A DNA stretch of 64,000 nucleotides from Clostridiales bacterium (GTDB lineage Bacteria; Bacillota; Clostridia; Christensenellales; Borkfalkiaceae). Made by a program: the position numbers and the translations under genes. Where the stretch lies: NCBI GenBank assembly GCA_015055615.1, contig SVHT01000001.1, forward strand, positions 124,001 to 188,000, given 5' to 3'. Positions 19,268 to 28,496 of this stretch are shown here, piece by piece (the first letter of the stretch is position 1; each line of letters begins with the position of its first letter). A model generated the notes under the pieces. The model ran no database searches. It was given only the letters and a program-made list of their open reading frames with translations, and was not told the origin of the DNA.

Positions 19268-19900
19268 ATGCAATATACGGCGTCTTTGGTAAAACTGAAT
19301 ATCGACGAGAGAATCATTTCTCGTCGAAAAGACGCTCTTGCGCGCGGTATTCCCGTTGCCGATGACGAAACTTTGCAATTTTTATTGCTCACCCTCGCCG
19401 CGACAAAACCTACGCGTATTTTAGAAATTGGTACGGCGGTCGGGCTTTCGACCGTTGCGATGTTATACGAGTGCAAAGACGCGCGTATAACGACGATGGA
19501 ACTAGAAGAAGAACGTTTTCTCGAGGCAAAGCAAAACTTCGCGGATTTCGGCGTATCCGAGCGCGTAACGGCGCACCTTGGCGACGCGGGAGAAATTCTT
19601 GCGATGATGGACGGGGAATTCGATTTTGTGTTTTTGGACGGACCGAAGGCGCAATACGAAAAATATTTGTTCGATTTGAAACGGCTGATGAAAAAGGGCG
19701 CGGTTTTGTTTGCTGACGACGTACTTTTATACGGATGGGTAAGCGGTGAGGAACCCACCCCGCAAAAACGGCACTCCATCGTAGATAAAATCCGTTCGTA
19801 TCTCGAAACAGTAACGGCGGACAGCGATTTTATCACATCCGTTTTAAACGTTGGCGACGGTGTGGCGCTGTCGGTATACCGTGGCGAAAATAAAGACTGA
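19268..19900 (+). CDS. SAM-dependent O-methyltransferase (YrrM-like)
   Basis: ILEIGTAVGLSTVAMLYE, FVFLDGPKAQYEKYL. Confidence 0.85.
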   Translation: MQYTASLVKLNIDERIISRRKDALARGIPVADDETLQFLLLTLAATKPTRILEIGTAVGLSTVAMLYECKDARITTMELEEERFLEAKQNFADFGVSERVTAHLGDAGEILAMMDGEFDFVFLDGPKAQYEKYLFDLKRLMKKGAVLFADDVLLYGWVSGEEPTPQKRHSIVDKIRSYLETVTADSDFITSVLNVGDGVALSVYRGENKD

Positions 19901-19915
19901 CAAAAGAGGTTGATG

Positions 19916-21112
19916 ATGAAGGCAGAGCTTTTGGCGCCTGCGGGCAGTTATGCAAAAATGCGTACGGCGCTACATTTTGGCGCAGACGCGGTGTACGTCG
20001 GTGGAAAGCAATTTTCTCTGCGCGCTTTTGCGGATAATTTTTCCGTGGAGGAGTTGCGTGAGGCAACGGCGTATGCGCATGGACTTGGTAAAAAGATATA
20101 CGTAACGGCGAACGTGTTTGCGCGTAACGCCGATTTTTGCGTTTTAGAAAGCTATTTTAAAACCCTTGCAAGCGTTGGCGTAGACGCCGTAATTATCAGC
20201 GATCCTGGCGTTGTATATTTGGCAAAAAAGGTTGCGCCCAATTTAGCAATACACCTTTCCACACAAGCGAATACAACAAATAAATACGCCGTGAAATTTT
20301 GGTTTGAACAGGGCGTTTCCCGCGTGATTTTGGCGCGGGAGCTCTCGATAAAAGAGATTGCGGAGATACACGATTTCGTGCCTGAAATGGAGCTTGAAAC
20401 CTTTGTCCACGGCGCGATGTGTATATCGTACAGCGGAAGATGTCTATTGTCCGATTATTTGGACGGACGTTCGTCCAATCGTGGCGCGTGCGTGCAGTCT
20501 TGCCGTTGGCGGTACGAAGTACGTGCGCTCAACGCAACGAACGGTAAATCGGAATGGTTGCCAATCGAAGAGGACGGGCGCGGGACGTATATTTTCAACA
20601 GCAAGGATTTAAATATGCTCGCATATTTAAAGGAGTTGGAAGACGCGGGCGTTTGTTCGTTTAAGATAGAAGGACGGATGAAGAGCGGTTATTATTTGGC
20701 AACGGTAATAAACGCCTATCGCCGTGCTTTGGACGGCGCGGAATTGTCCGTGTCCGAAAAGGAATTGTTGGCGGTGGCGCACCGTGAATACACGCAGGCG
20801 TATATGCTTGGTAAAAATGTGGAAACTGTCAATTACGAGGACAGTCAAAGTCGTGGCGATTACGTTTATATTGCCGACGTTTTGGGAACGGAAAAGGGTT
20901 TTATTAAGGCGGAAATGCGCAACCGTTTTAAACAAGGCGACCTTTTAGAGGTGCTTTCGCCCGATAATAATTTTGCAAAAACCTTTGTCGCTGACGAAAT
21001 ATACAACAGCAAAGGGGAAAGGACGGACGATGCAAAACTCGTGCAAGAAATTTACGCGATAAAATGTCCGTACGAACTGCAAAAAGGCGATTATCTTCGC
21101 CGTAAAGTCTAA
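19916..21112 (+). CDS. Peptidase U32 family protein
   Basis: ELLAPAGSYAKMRTALHFGADAVYVGGKQFSLRA...ETFVHGAMCISYSGRCLLSDYLDGRSSNRGACVQSCRW. Confidence 0.93.
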   Translation: MKAELLAPAGSYAKMRTALHFGADAVYVGGKQFSLRAFADNFSVEELREATAYAHGLGKKIYVTANVFARNADFCVLESYFKTLASVGVDAVIISDPGVVYLAKKVAPNLAIHLSTQANTTNKYAVKFWFEQGVSRVILARELSIKEIAEIHDFVPEMELETFVHGAMCISYSGRCLLSDYLDGRSSNRGACVQSCRWRYEVRALNATNGKSEWLPIEEDGRGTYIFNSKDLNMLAYLKELEDAGVCSFKIEGRMKSGYYLATVINAYRRALDGAELSVSEKELLAVAHREYTQAYMLGKNVETVNYEDSQSRGDYVYIADVLGTEKGFIKAEMRNRFKQGDLLEVLSPDNNFAKTFVADEIYNSKGERTDDAKLVQEIYAIKCPYELQKGDYLRRKV

Positions 21113-21128
21113 TAGGGAAGAAAAAAAC

Positions 21129-22121
21129 ATGAAGAAGATACTCTTAATTGCTACGGGTGGTACGATTGCGTCCTATTCTGGCTCGGAAGGGTTGATACCA
21201 GGGATTGCCGCAGAGGGTTTGTTAAAATGCGTGCCTGAAATTTTTGAATTTTGTCAACCGCACGCCATACAAATCTATAATATTGACAGCACCAACGTCA
21301 CCCCTGCCCATTGGGTACAGCTTGCCACGACAATTCGCGATAATTACGACGACTACGATGGCTTTGTCGTTTGTCACGGTACGGACACGATGTCGTATAC
21401 GGCGGCAATGATTTCGTATATGGTACAACATTCGCCCAAGCCCATTGTATTTACGGGTTCGCAACAGCCGATTGATAAAGAAGATACGGACGGCAGAATT
21501 AACCTTCGCGACAGCTTTTTGTATGCCTCGTCCGATAATGCCGCGGATGTTGTAATCGTATTCCAAGGCAAGGTGATTGCGGGCACAAAAGCAAAAAAAA
21601 TTCGCACCAAGAGCTTTAACGCGTTTACGAGCGTGGATTTCCCTAATCTTGCGGTGATTCGCGACGGGCGTATTATCCAATACATTACCACGCCCAAACA
21701 AGACAAACCCGAGTTTTTCTTGACATTAAACGAGAAAGTTGGTCTTTTGACGCTGACGCCTGGGGCAAGAAAGGAAATCTTAGATGCCTATTTCCGTATT
21801 TACGATGCGGTGGTTTTGTCGGGTTACGGTACGGGCGGTATTCCCGAGGGGGAATATTACGGTTTCTATGAAACGATTGAAAGTTGGGAAAGAAAGGGGA
21901 AAACCTTGGTCGTTACCACGCAAGTACAACAAGAGGGCAGCGATATGAACGTATATCGCGTTGGCAGAGGTTGGAAAAACCGTTTTGATTTACTCGAAAG
22001 CTATTCGATGACGTACGAAAGCATTATCACAAAGCTTATGTGGATTTTAGCGCAAGTGCAAGGGGACGACAACGTACGCGAACTGTTCTATAAGACGGTA
22101 AATTACGATTTGATCGGTTGA
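21129..22121 (+). CDS. Type I L-asparaginase
   Basis: LLIATGGTIAS and VCHGTDTMSYTAAMIS active-site motifs. Confidence 0.92.
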   Translation: MKKILLIATGGTIASYSGSEGLIPGIAAEGLLKCVPEIFEFCQPHAIQIYNIDSTNVTPAHWVQLATTIRDNYDDYDGFVVCHGTDTMSYTAAMISYMVQHSPKPIVFTGSQQPIDKEDTDGRINLRDSFLYASSDNAADVVIVFQGKVIAGTKAKKIRTKSFNAFTSVDFPNLAVIRDGRIIQYITTPKQDKPEFFLTLNEKVGLLTLTPGARKEILDAYFRIYDAVVLSGYGTGGIPEGEYYGFYETIESWERKGKTLVVTTQVQQEGSDMNVYRVGRGWKNRFDLLESYSMTYESIITKLMWILAQVQGDDNVRELFYKTVNYDLIG

Positions 22122-22141
22122 TTTAGAAAAGTGGAGAGAGG

Positions 22142-23851
22142 ATGGAAAATCAGTTAAAAACATTTGCGGAAATTGAATACGTTCGCCCCGATTTTGACGA
22201 ATTAAAAAGCTTTTACGAGGTGCTGAACGCGCGCGTTGCGGCGGCAAAATCGTATGAAGAGGTAAAACGTTGTATTTTGGACGAGGAAGAATATTCTTCG
22301 CATATCAACACCATGGCAACCGTGGTGGAAATTCGCCATACCGTCGATACTTCCAACGAGTTTTACGACAAGGAATCGGAATATATTCACCGCGCTTTAA
22401 CCGAGGCGATGCCGAGTATGCAAGCCTTCAATTTGGCGTTGCTGGCTTCGCCGTTTAAGGCAGATATCGATAGAGAATACGGGGAACAATTTCTAAGAGC
22501 AGTCAAGCTCGGCGCAGACAGTTTTTGCGAAAAAAACGTACCGCTACTGCAAGAGGAAAATGAACTTACCAACCGCTATCAAAAATTGACGGCGTCGTGT
22601 AAAATTTCCTTTGACGGCGCGGAGCATAACCTTTTCGGCATTTTAAAATATTTTTCCGATCCCGATAGAGAGGTCCGCAAAAAGGCGGCGAAATTGTACG
22701 CCGAATTTTTTGAAAAGAACGACAAGGAATTGGGCGAAATTTTCGATAGATTGGTAAAAATTCGCCATGAAATGGGCAAAAATATGGGTTTTGCCAACTT
22801 TATTCCGCTTGGATATATACAGCAAGGCCGCATGGACTACGATGAAAAGGACGTTGCGGCGTTCCGTCAGCAAGTCTTGGAAGAAATCGTGCCCTTTTGT
22901 GAAAAGCTCTATAAGGCGCAGGCAAAACGTATTGGTGTGGACAAAATTCGCTATTACGACGAACAGTTGATTTTTTTAGGCGGTAACGCCGTTCCGATTG
23001 GCGATAGTAAATATCTCGTTCAACAAGCGCAAAAAATGTACCGCGATATGAGTGCGGAAACGGGTGAGTTTATCGATTTTATGGTTGCGCACGAGCTTAT
23101 GGATTTGGACAACAAGCCCAACAAGGCGGCGACGGGATATATGACGGCGTTGTGCGATTATAAAGCGCCTTTTGTGTATTCGTGTTTCAACGGTACAACG
23201 GGGAACGTAGACGTGCTTACGCACGAAATGGGGCATGCGTTTGCGGGATATATGGCGATGCGTCATCAGCCCTTACAAGCTCTTTGGAGCGAGCCTACCG
23301 ACATTGCGGAAATTCACTCTATGTCTATGGAGCAGTTTGCCTATCCGTATGCCGAACTTTTCTTCGGGGATAAGGCGGCTCAATACCGTTTTCAGCATTT
23401 GCAGGAGGCAATTACCTTTGTTCCGTTCGGCGTTGCGGTGGACGAATTTCAGCATATTGTTTACGAAAATCCCGATATGACGCCCGAGGAAAGAACGTCG
23501 GCATGGAGCGCGCTCGAAAAGAAATATATGCCTTGGCGTGATTACGGCGAGGAGAACGAGTTTTTTGCCCGAGGCGGTTGGTGGTATCATAAATTGCACA
23601 TTTATCACTATCCGTTTTATTATATCAACTATACGTTGACGACTATGGGCGCAATGGAGTTCAAAAAGAAATTGGCAACGGACAAAACGGCGTGTTGGCG
23701 CGATTATATGACTCTTTGCAAGGTAGGCGGTTCGCTTGGGTATTTGGATACGTTAAAAGCGGCGAATTTGGCAATTCCCTTTGAAAAGGGTGGCGTAAAA
23801 CGCGCGATATCCTATGCAATTAACATTTTAAATAAAGAGATTGAGGAGTGA
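22142..23851 (+). CDS. M3 family oligoendopeptidase
   Basis: Zn motif TNVDVLTHEMGHAFAGY (HEXGH). Confidence 0.92.
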   Translation: MENQLKTFAEIEYVRPDFDELKSFYEVLNARVAAAKSYEEVKRCILDEEEYSSHINTMATVVEIRHTVDTSNEFYDKESEYIHRALTEAMPSMQAFNLALLASPFKADIDREYGEQFLRAVKLGADSFCEKNVPLLQEENELTNRYQKLTASCKISFDGAEHNLFGILKYFSDPDREVRKKAAKLYAEFFEKNDKELGEIFDRLVKIRHEMGKNMGFANFIPLGYIQQGRMDYDEKDVAAFRQQVLEEIVPFCEKLYKAQAKRIGVDKIRYYDEQLIFLGGNAVPIGDSKYLVQQAQKMYRDMSAETGEFIDFMVAHELMDLDNKPNKAATGYMTALCDYKAPFVYSCFNGTTGNVDVLTHEMGHAFAGYMAMRHQPLQALWSEPTDIAEIHSMSMEQFAYPYAELFFGDKAAQYRFQHLQEAITFVPFGVAVDEFQHIVYENPDMTPEERTSAWSALEKKYMPWRDYGEENEFFARGGWWYHKLHIYHYPFYYINYTLTTMGAMEFKKKLATDKTACWRDYMTLCKVGGSLGYLDTLKAANLAIPFEKGGVKRAISYAINILNKEIEE

Positions 23852-23853
23852 AT

Positions 23854-25080
23854 ATGAGAAAAGCACAGCTTAAAAAATATGCAAAATTGATAGTAAAAAC
23901 GGGCTTGAACGTAAAAAAGGGACAAACGGTTTTTGTTGCGGCGGGGCTTGACCAACCGGACTTTATTACCATGGTTGTGGAAGAGTGTTATAAGGCAGGA
24001 GCAAGCGAAGTTTTCGTCGAGTGGAGTCATCAACCCGTTTCCAAGCTCAACGCGCAATATAGAACGTTAGAATCGTTATCACACCTTACTCCTTGGGAAA
24101 AGGCAAAGTGGGAATTCAAAGCTAACAACTATTCTTGTCGGTTGTTTATCGAATCTTCCGACCCCGACGGCATGAACGGCGTTGACCAAGAAAAGATGAG
24201 CAAGGCTCGTCAAGCAACTTATCCCGAAATCAAACCGTTCCGTCAGCAGATGGAAAACAGACACCAATGGTGTATTGCGGCTGTCCCCGGCAAGGCTTGG
24301 GCAAAAAAGGTGTTTCCCTCGCTTTCAGAGAGCAAGGCGGTTGAGGCAATGTGGCAGGCGATTTTGCACGCTTCGCGCGCCGATTCTAAAAACCCTATAA
24401 AAGCATGGAAAGAACACAATTCCGACTTTCGCGCACGCTGTGATTATCTCAACGGCTTGGGTCTGAAATATTTGGAATACAAGAGCGCAAACGGCACCGA
24501 TTTGACGGTGGAACTCCTTCCCGACGGTGTGTTTACGGGCGGTATTGAAAAGACGTTAAAGGGCAGAGCTTTCAACCCGAATATCCCGACGGAGGAAGTC
24601 TTTACTTCGCCCAAAGCGGGCGGAGCGGAAGGGATTGTATATTCGTCCAAACCGCTCTCGTACATGGGCGAACTGATTGACAATTTCTCCTTGCGTTTTG
24701 AAAACGGCAAAGTCGTGGAGGTCAAGGCGGAGCAGGGCGAGGCTTTGTTGCAGAAAATGGTATCGATGGACGAGGGTGCGGGCAAGCTTGGCGAATGCGC
24801 GTTAATTCCATACGATTCGCCAATCAATCAATCGGGTGTCTTGTTCTATAATACCCTTTTCGACGAAAATGCTTGCTGTCATTTCGCGGTTGGTCACGGC
24901 TTTAACGAATGTTTAAAAGGCTTTGAAAAGATGACGGACGAAGAGATTAAGGCGCGCGGAATCAACGACAGTATGATTCACGTCGATTTTATGATTGGTA
25001 CGGCGGACATGTCGATTGTCGGTATCAAGGAAAACGGCGAACGCGTGCAAATTTTTAAAAACGGCGGTTGGGCGTTTTAA
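23854..25080 (+). CDS. Aminopeptidase, M29 family
   Basis: KYAKLIVKTGLNVKKGQTVFVAAG...NGTDLTVEL...HFAVGHGF. Confidence 0.9.
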   Translation: MRKAQLKKYAKLIVKTGLNVKKGQTVFVAAGLDQPDFITMVVEECYKAGASEVFVEWSHQPVSKLNAQYRTLESLSHLTPWEKAKWEFKANNYSCRLFIESSDPDGMNGVDQEKMSKARQATYPEIKPFRQQMENRHQWCIAAVPGKAWAKKVFPSLSESKAVEAMWQAILHASRADSKNPIKAWKEHNSDFRARCDYLNGLGLKYLEYKSANGTDLTVELLPDGVFTGGIEKTLKGRAFNPNIPTEEVFTSPKAGGAEGIVYSSKPLSYMGELIDNFSLRFENGKVVEVKAEQGEALLQKMVSMDEGAGKLGECALIPYDSPINQSGVLFYNTLFDENACCHFAVGHGFNECLKGFEKMTDEEIKARGINDSMIHVDFMIGTADMSIVGIKENGERVQIFKNGGWAF

Positions 25081-25128
25081 TTGCCGAAAATTGCGTTATA
25101 AATAATAAAAACAAAGAAGGTATTACCT

Positions 25129-26280
25129 ATGACGAAAATAGATATTTTTTCTGGTTTTCTCGGCGCAGGGAAAACGACTCTTATTAAAAAATTAATCAAA
25201 GAAGCTTATGCTGGCGAAAAGGTTGTTTTAATTGAAAACGAGTTTGGCGAAATCGGTATTGACGGCGGTTTTTTGCAGGATGCGGGCATCAATATTACCG
25301 AAATGAATTCGGGCTGTATTTGCTGTTCCCTCGTCGGCGATTTTTCCAAGGCATTGCAACAGGTTATGGAGCAATACGCCCCCGAACGTATCGTTATCGA
25401 ACCGTCGGGCGTAGGTAAGCTTAGCGACGTTATTAAAGCGGTTAAAAACGCGAAGATTGACGGCGAGCTTAACGCTTTTTGTACGGTCGTTGACGCAGGG
25501 AAATGCAAGATGTACTTGCGCAATTTTGGCGAATTTTTCGGCGATCAGGTCGAAAATGCAAGCTGTATCATTTTGTCGCATACGGACAAAGTATCCGAAG
25601 AGAAGCTTTCTACGGCAGTGGCTTTATTGAAAGAGAAAAACGCTACGGCAACGTTGGTAACCGCGCCTTGGGATAGCTTGGACGGTAAGGCGATTTTGGC
25701 TGCAATGGAGCGCAAAGACAGTTTGCAAGCGGAGCTTGACCGCCTGTCTGCCGAAGTGGAACATGGCCATGAACATCATGAGCATCATCACGACGAGTGT
25801 GACGACCCCGATTGCTGTTGTCACCATGAACATCATCACGAACATCACCACGACGAGTGTGACGACCCCGATTGCTGTTGTCATCACGAGCATCATCACG
25901 AACATCATCACGACGAGTGTGACGATCCCGATTGTTGTTGTCATCACGAGCATCATCACGAGCATCACGAACATAATCATGAACACCACCACGGGCACCA
26001 CCATGCAGACGACGTGTTTACGAGTTGGGGTAAGGAAACGACGAGAAAGTACACAAAGGACGAGCTTTGCGATATTTTGACGGAAATCCAACATGAACAC
26101 GAATATGGCACGATTCTCCGCGCAAAAGGTATTGTAGAAAGCGAAAACGGTTGGTTGCATTTTGATTACGTTCCTGGCGAAATGGACGTACGCGAAGGCG
26201 CGGCGGGTGTAACGGGCAGACTTTGCGTAATCGGTTGTCAGCTCAACGAACGCGAAATCGAAAAACTTTTTAAAATTTAA
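25129..26280 (+). CDS. CobW/G3E-family GTPase metallochaperone with His/Cys-rich tandem repeats
   Basis: P-loop GFLGAGKTTLIKKLI, metal motif GCICCSLVGD, repeated HHEHHHEHHHDECDDPDCCC. Confidence 0.9.
   Translation: MTKIDIFSGFLGAGKTTLIKKLIKEAYAGEKVVLIENEFGEIGIDGGFLQDAGINITEMNSGCICCSLVGDFSKALQQVMEQYAPERIVIEPSGVGKLSDVIKAVKNAKIDGELNAFCTVVDAGKCKMYLRNFGEFFGDQVENASCIILSHTDKVSEEKLSTAVALLKEKNATATLVTAPWDSLDGKAILAAMERKDSLQAELDRLSAEVEHGHEHHEHHHDECDDPDCCCHHEHHHEHHHDECDDPDCCCHHEHHHEHHHDECDDPDCCCHHEHHHEHHEHNHEHHHGHHHADDVFTSWGKETTRKYTKDELCDILTEIQHEHEYGTILRAKGIVESENGWLHFDYVPGEMDVREGAAGVTGRLCVIGCQLNEREIEKLFKI
25770..25985 (+). repeat. 60-bp in-frame tandem repeat encoding HHEHHHEHHHDECDDPDCCC
   Basis: Period exactly 60 bp; near-identical copies of cacgacgagtgtgacgaccccgattgctgttgtca...catcatcacgaacat. 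Confidence 0.92.
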
Positions 26281-26299
26281 ACGATAAGAAGGAAACATA

Positions 26300-27262
26300 A
26301 TGAAACAGAAACTTCCTATGGAAACACCCGTTTATCTCTTTTTAGGCTTTTTGGAATCGGGTAAAACCAAATTTATTCAAGAAACGTTAGAAGATCCTCG
26401 TTTTTCGTCGGGGGAAAAGACGTTGCTCCTCGTTATGGAAGAGGGCGAAGAAGAATACGAAACGATTAAATTTGCCATGCCTGAAAGCGTAGATTTGGTC
26501 GTGATTGAGGATAAAGAACAGCTCACGGAAGAATATTTGACAAACTTGCAAATGCAATGCGGGGCAGAACGCGTCGTTGTCGAATATAATGGTATGTGGT
26601 TGCTTGAAGATTTCTTCAAGGCAATGCCCGAAGGTTGGATGATCAACCAAATGATGACATTCTTTGACGCGCAAACGGTTCTTGGCTACAATGCAAATAT
26701 GCGACAGCTCGTGTTCGACAAAATCGAAAATACGCAACTTGTCGTGTTTAACCGTTACGCCGAGAGTATGGATAAGATGGAACTCCACAAATTGGTACGT
26801 GGTATTTCCCGCCGTTGCGATATCGTATACGAACGCGTGGACGGAAAAGCAGACTTTGACAATATTGAAGACCCATTGCCCTTTGACGTCAATGCTCCGA
26901 TTATTCAAATCGAAGACAAGGATTATGCCTTTTTCTATCGCGACTTGACGGAAAATCTGGAAGAATACGTCGGCAAAACGGTCAAATTCCGCGGTATCGT
27001 AGCAACGGACAAACGCCTTTCGCCACAGGATATCGTGGTCGGCAGACACGTTATGACGTGCTGTGTGGACGATATTCAATATTGCGGCGTGGCGTGCGAA
27101 TTGCCTAAGGAGTTGGGCTTAAAAACGCGCGATTGGATTAGTGTTACGGCGAAAATAGAATTTAAAAAGCACCGCATTTATAAAGGGAAAGGTCCCGTTT
27201 TGGTTGCGGAAAAGGTAATCATTTGCGAGCCTCCCGAAGAACAAGTTGCCGTATTTTATTGA
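26300..27262 (+). CDS. CobW-like P-loop protein fused to a YcgQ/DUF1980-like C-terminal domain
   Basis: P-loop GFLESGKTKFIQ; C-terminal VVGRHVMTCCVDDIQYCGVACE...DWISVTAKIEF...KVIICEPPEEQVAVFY. Confidence 0.7.
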   Translation: MKQKLPMETPVYLFLGFLESGKTKFIQETLEDPRFSSGEKTLLLVMEEGEEEYETIKFAMPESVDLVVIEDKEQLTEEYLTNLQMQCGAERVVVEYNGMWLLEDFFKAMPEGWMINQMMTFFDAQTVLGYNANMRQLVFDKIENTQLVVFNRYAESMDKMELHKLVRGISRRCDIVYERVDGKADFDNIEDPLPFDVNAPIIQIEDKDYAFFYRDLTENLEEYVGKTVKFRGIVATDKRLSPQDIVVGRHVMTCCVDDIQYCGVACELPKELGLKTRDWISVTAKIEFKKHRIYKGKGPVLVAEKVIICEPPEEQVAVFY

Positions 27263-27284
27263 TAGAGAATATAGGAGGGGAAAT

Positions 27285-27866
27285 ATGAAAATATGCGTAT
27301 TCGGTGCGGCATCTTCCGCAATCGATAACGATTTTAAAATCAAGGTAGAAGAACTTGGCAAGGAAATGGCGCGTCGCGGGCATTCTTTGGTGTTTGGCGG
27401 TGGCGCGAACGGTTTAATGGGCGCGGTTGCAGACGGCGTGTATGCTATGGGCGGATATATTTTGGGGGTTATTCCTAAATTTTTCGACGATGAAGACGTG
27501 GAAGAAGTTTTTCCGAATTGCAGCGAACTGATTGAGCCCGATACCATGCGCCAACGCAAACAAATTATGGAAGATAATGCAGATGCCTTTATTATCGTGC
27601 CCGGCGGTATTGGTACGTTTGAAGAATTTTTTGAAATTCTTACCTTAAAACAGCTTTGTCGCCACGAAAAACCGATTGCAGTCTACAATTTGCAGGGCTA
27701 TTACGACGATATTCAGACGGTCATGCGTCAAGCAGTCAACAAAGGTTTTGTTCGTGAGGATTGCCTGGGGCTTTATAAGGTAACGGACGATTTGGAAACC
27801 TTGCTTTCGTACGTAGAAGAACCTGCAAAAGTTCATAAGACGGTCAAACAGCTCAAGGACGGTTAA
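27285..27866 (+). CDS. LOG family (TIGR00730-type) Rossmann-fold protein
   Basis: VFGGGANGLMGAVADG, MRQRKQ, PGGIGTFEEFFE. Confidence 0.9.
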   Translation: MKICVFGAASSAIDNDFKIKVEELGKEMARRGHSLVFGGGANGLMGAVADGVYAMGGYILGVIPKFFDDEDVEEVFPNCSELIEPDTMRQRKQIMEDNADAFIIVPGGIGTFEEFFEILTLKQLCRHEKPIAVYNLQGYYDDIQTVMRQAVNKGFVREDCLGLYKVTDDLETLLSYVEEPAKVHKTVKQLKDG

Positions 27867-27870
27867 AAAT

Positions 27871-27904
27871 AATACGCCATTCCGCATTGGAAGGGCGTAT
27901 TTTT
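27871..27904 (+). terminator. Rho-independent terminator
   Basis: AATACGCC-N15-GGCGTATT then T run. Confidence 0.8.
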
Positions 27905-27908
27905 ACTC

Positions 27909-27937
27909 TTGACATGTGTATGTTTTCGTATTATAAT
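27909..27937 (+). promoter_or_regulatory. SigA-type promoter
   Basis: TTGACA - 17 bp - TATAAT. Confidence 0.85.
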
Positions 27938-27958
27938 ACAAACAAAGGGGGGCGATTT

Positions 27959-28423
27959 ATGAATTTTTCCTCATTGAATAAATACAGAGAAAACAAGCGC
28001 ATTGAGGCGAAAAAGGCTACGGGCGGACTGCCACGCAGCATTTGGGAAACCTACTCCGCGTTTGCCAATACTTCGGGCGGTGTAATATTGCTCGGCGTTT
28101 TAGAGGATAAAACGGACAGAACGCTATATCCGGTTGATTTACCCGACCCGCAGCGTTTAATTGCGCAATTTTTGGACGGAATCAACGATACGCGTGTGGT
28201 AAATCGAAATATTTTAAAAAAGAGCGACGTTCGCGTGGACGTGGTGGACGGAAAGGAAATTGTGGTGATTCGTGTACCGCGCGCAAAGCGTATTGAAAAG
28301 CCGATTTTTATTGGTGGAAACCCCTTTTCGGGTACCTATACACGTATCAATGACGCAGATATTCGTTGCGATGAAGAGGAAGTAAAAAAGATGCTTTTAG
28401 AGGCAAAAGGCGTAAATATTTAA
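27959..28423 (+). CDS. Stand-alone AlbA_2/Schlafen-like putative DNA-binding domain protein
   Basis: ENKRIEAKKATGGLPRSIWETYSAFANTSGGVILLGVLED...PIFIGGNPFSGTYTRINDAD. Confidence 0.8.
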   Translation: MNFSSLNKYRENKRIEAKKATGGLPRSIWETYSAFANTSGGVILLGVLEDKTDRTLYPVDLPDPQRLIAQFLDGINDTRVVNRNILKKSDVRVDVVDGKEIVVIRVPRAKRIEKPIFIGGNPFSGTYTRINDADIRCDEEEVKKMLLEAKGVNI

Positions 28424-28440
28424 CCCGAAAGGCAAAAAAT

Positions 28441-28468
28441 AAAAGGCATACCAAATGGTATGCCTTTT
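28441..28468. terminator. Bidirectional terminator between convergent genes
   Basis: AAAAGGCATACC-AAAT-GGTATGCCTTTT, perfect 12 bp stem. Confidence 0.88.
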
Positions 28469-28496
28469 CTAATGAAACGTATACGTTTAAAATGTT

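Noticed and set aside
25770-25985. Regular 60-bp repeats suggesting a CRISPR array
   Set aside because: Repeats are contiguous, coding and in frame, with no unique spacers and no cas genes nearby.
25624-26298. 224 aa minus-strand ORF with a very hydrophobic Val/Met-rich stretch
   Set aside because: It is the complement of the His-codon tandem repeat (CAT/CAC read as ATG/GTG). Not a membrane protein.
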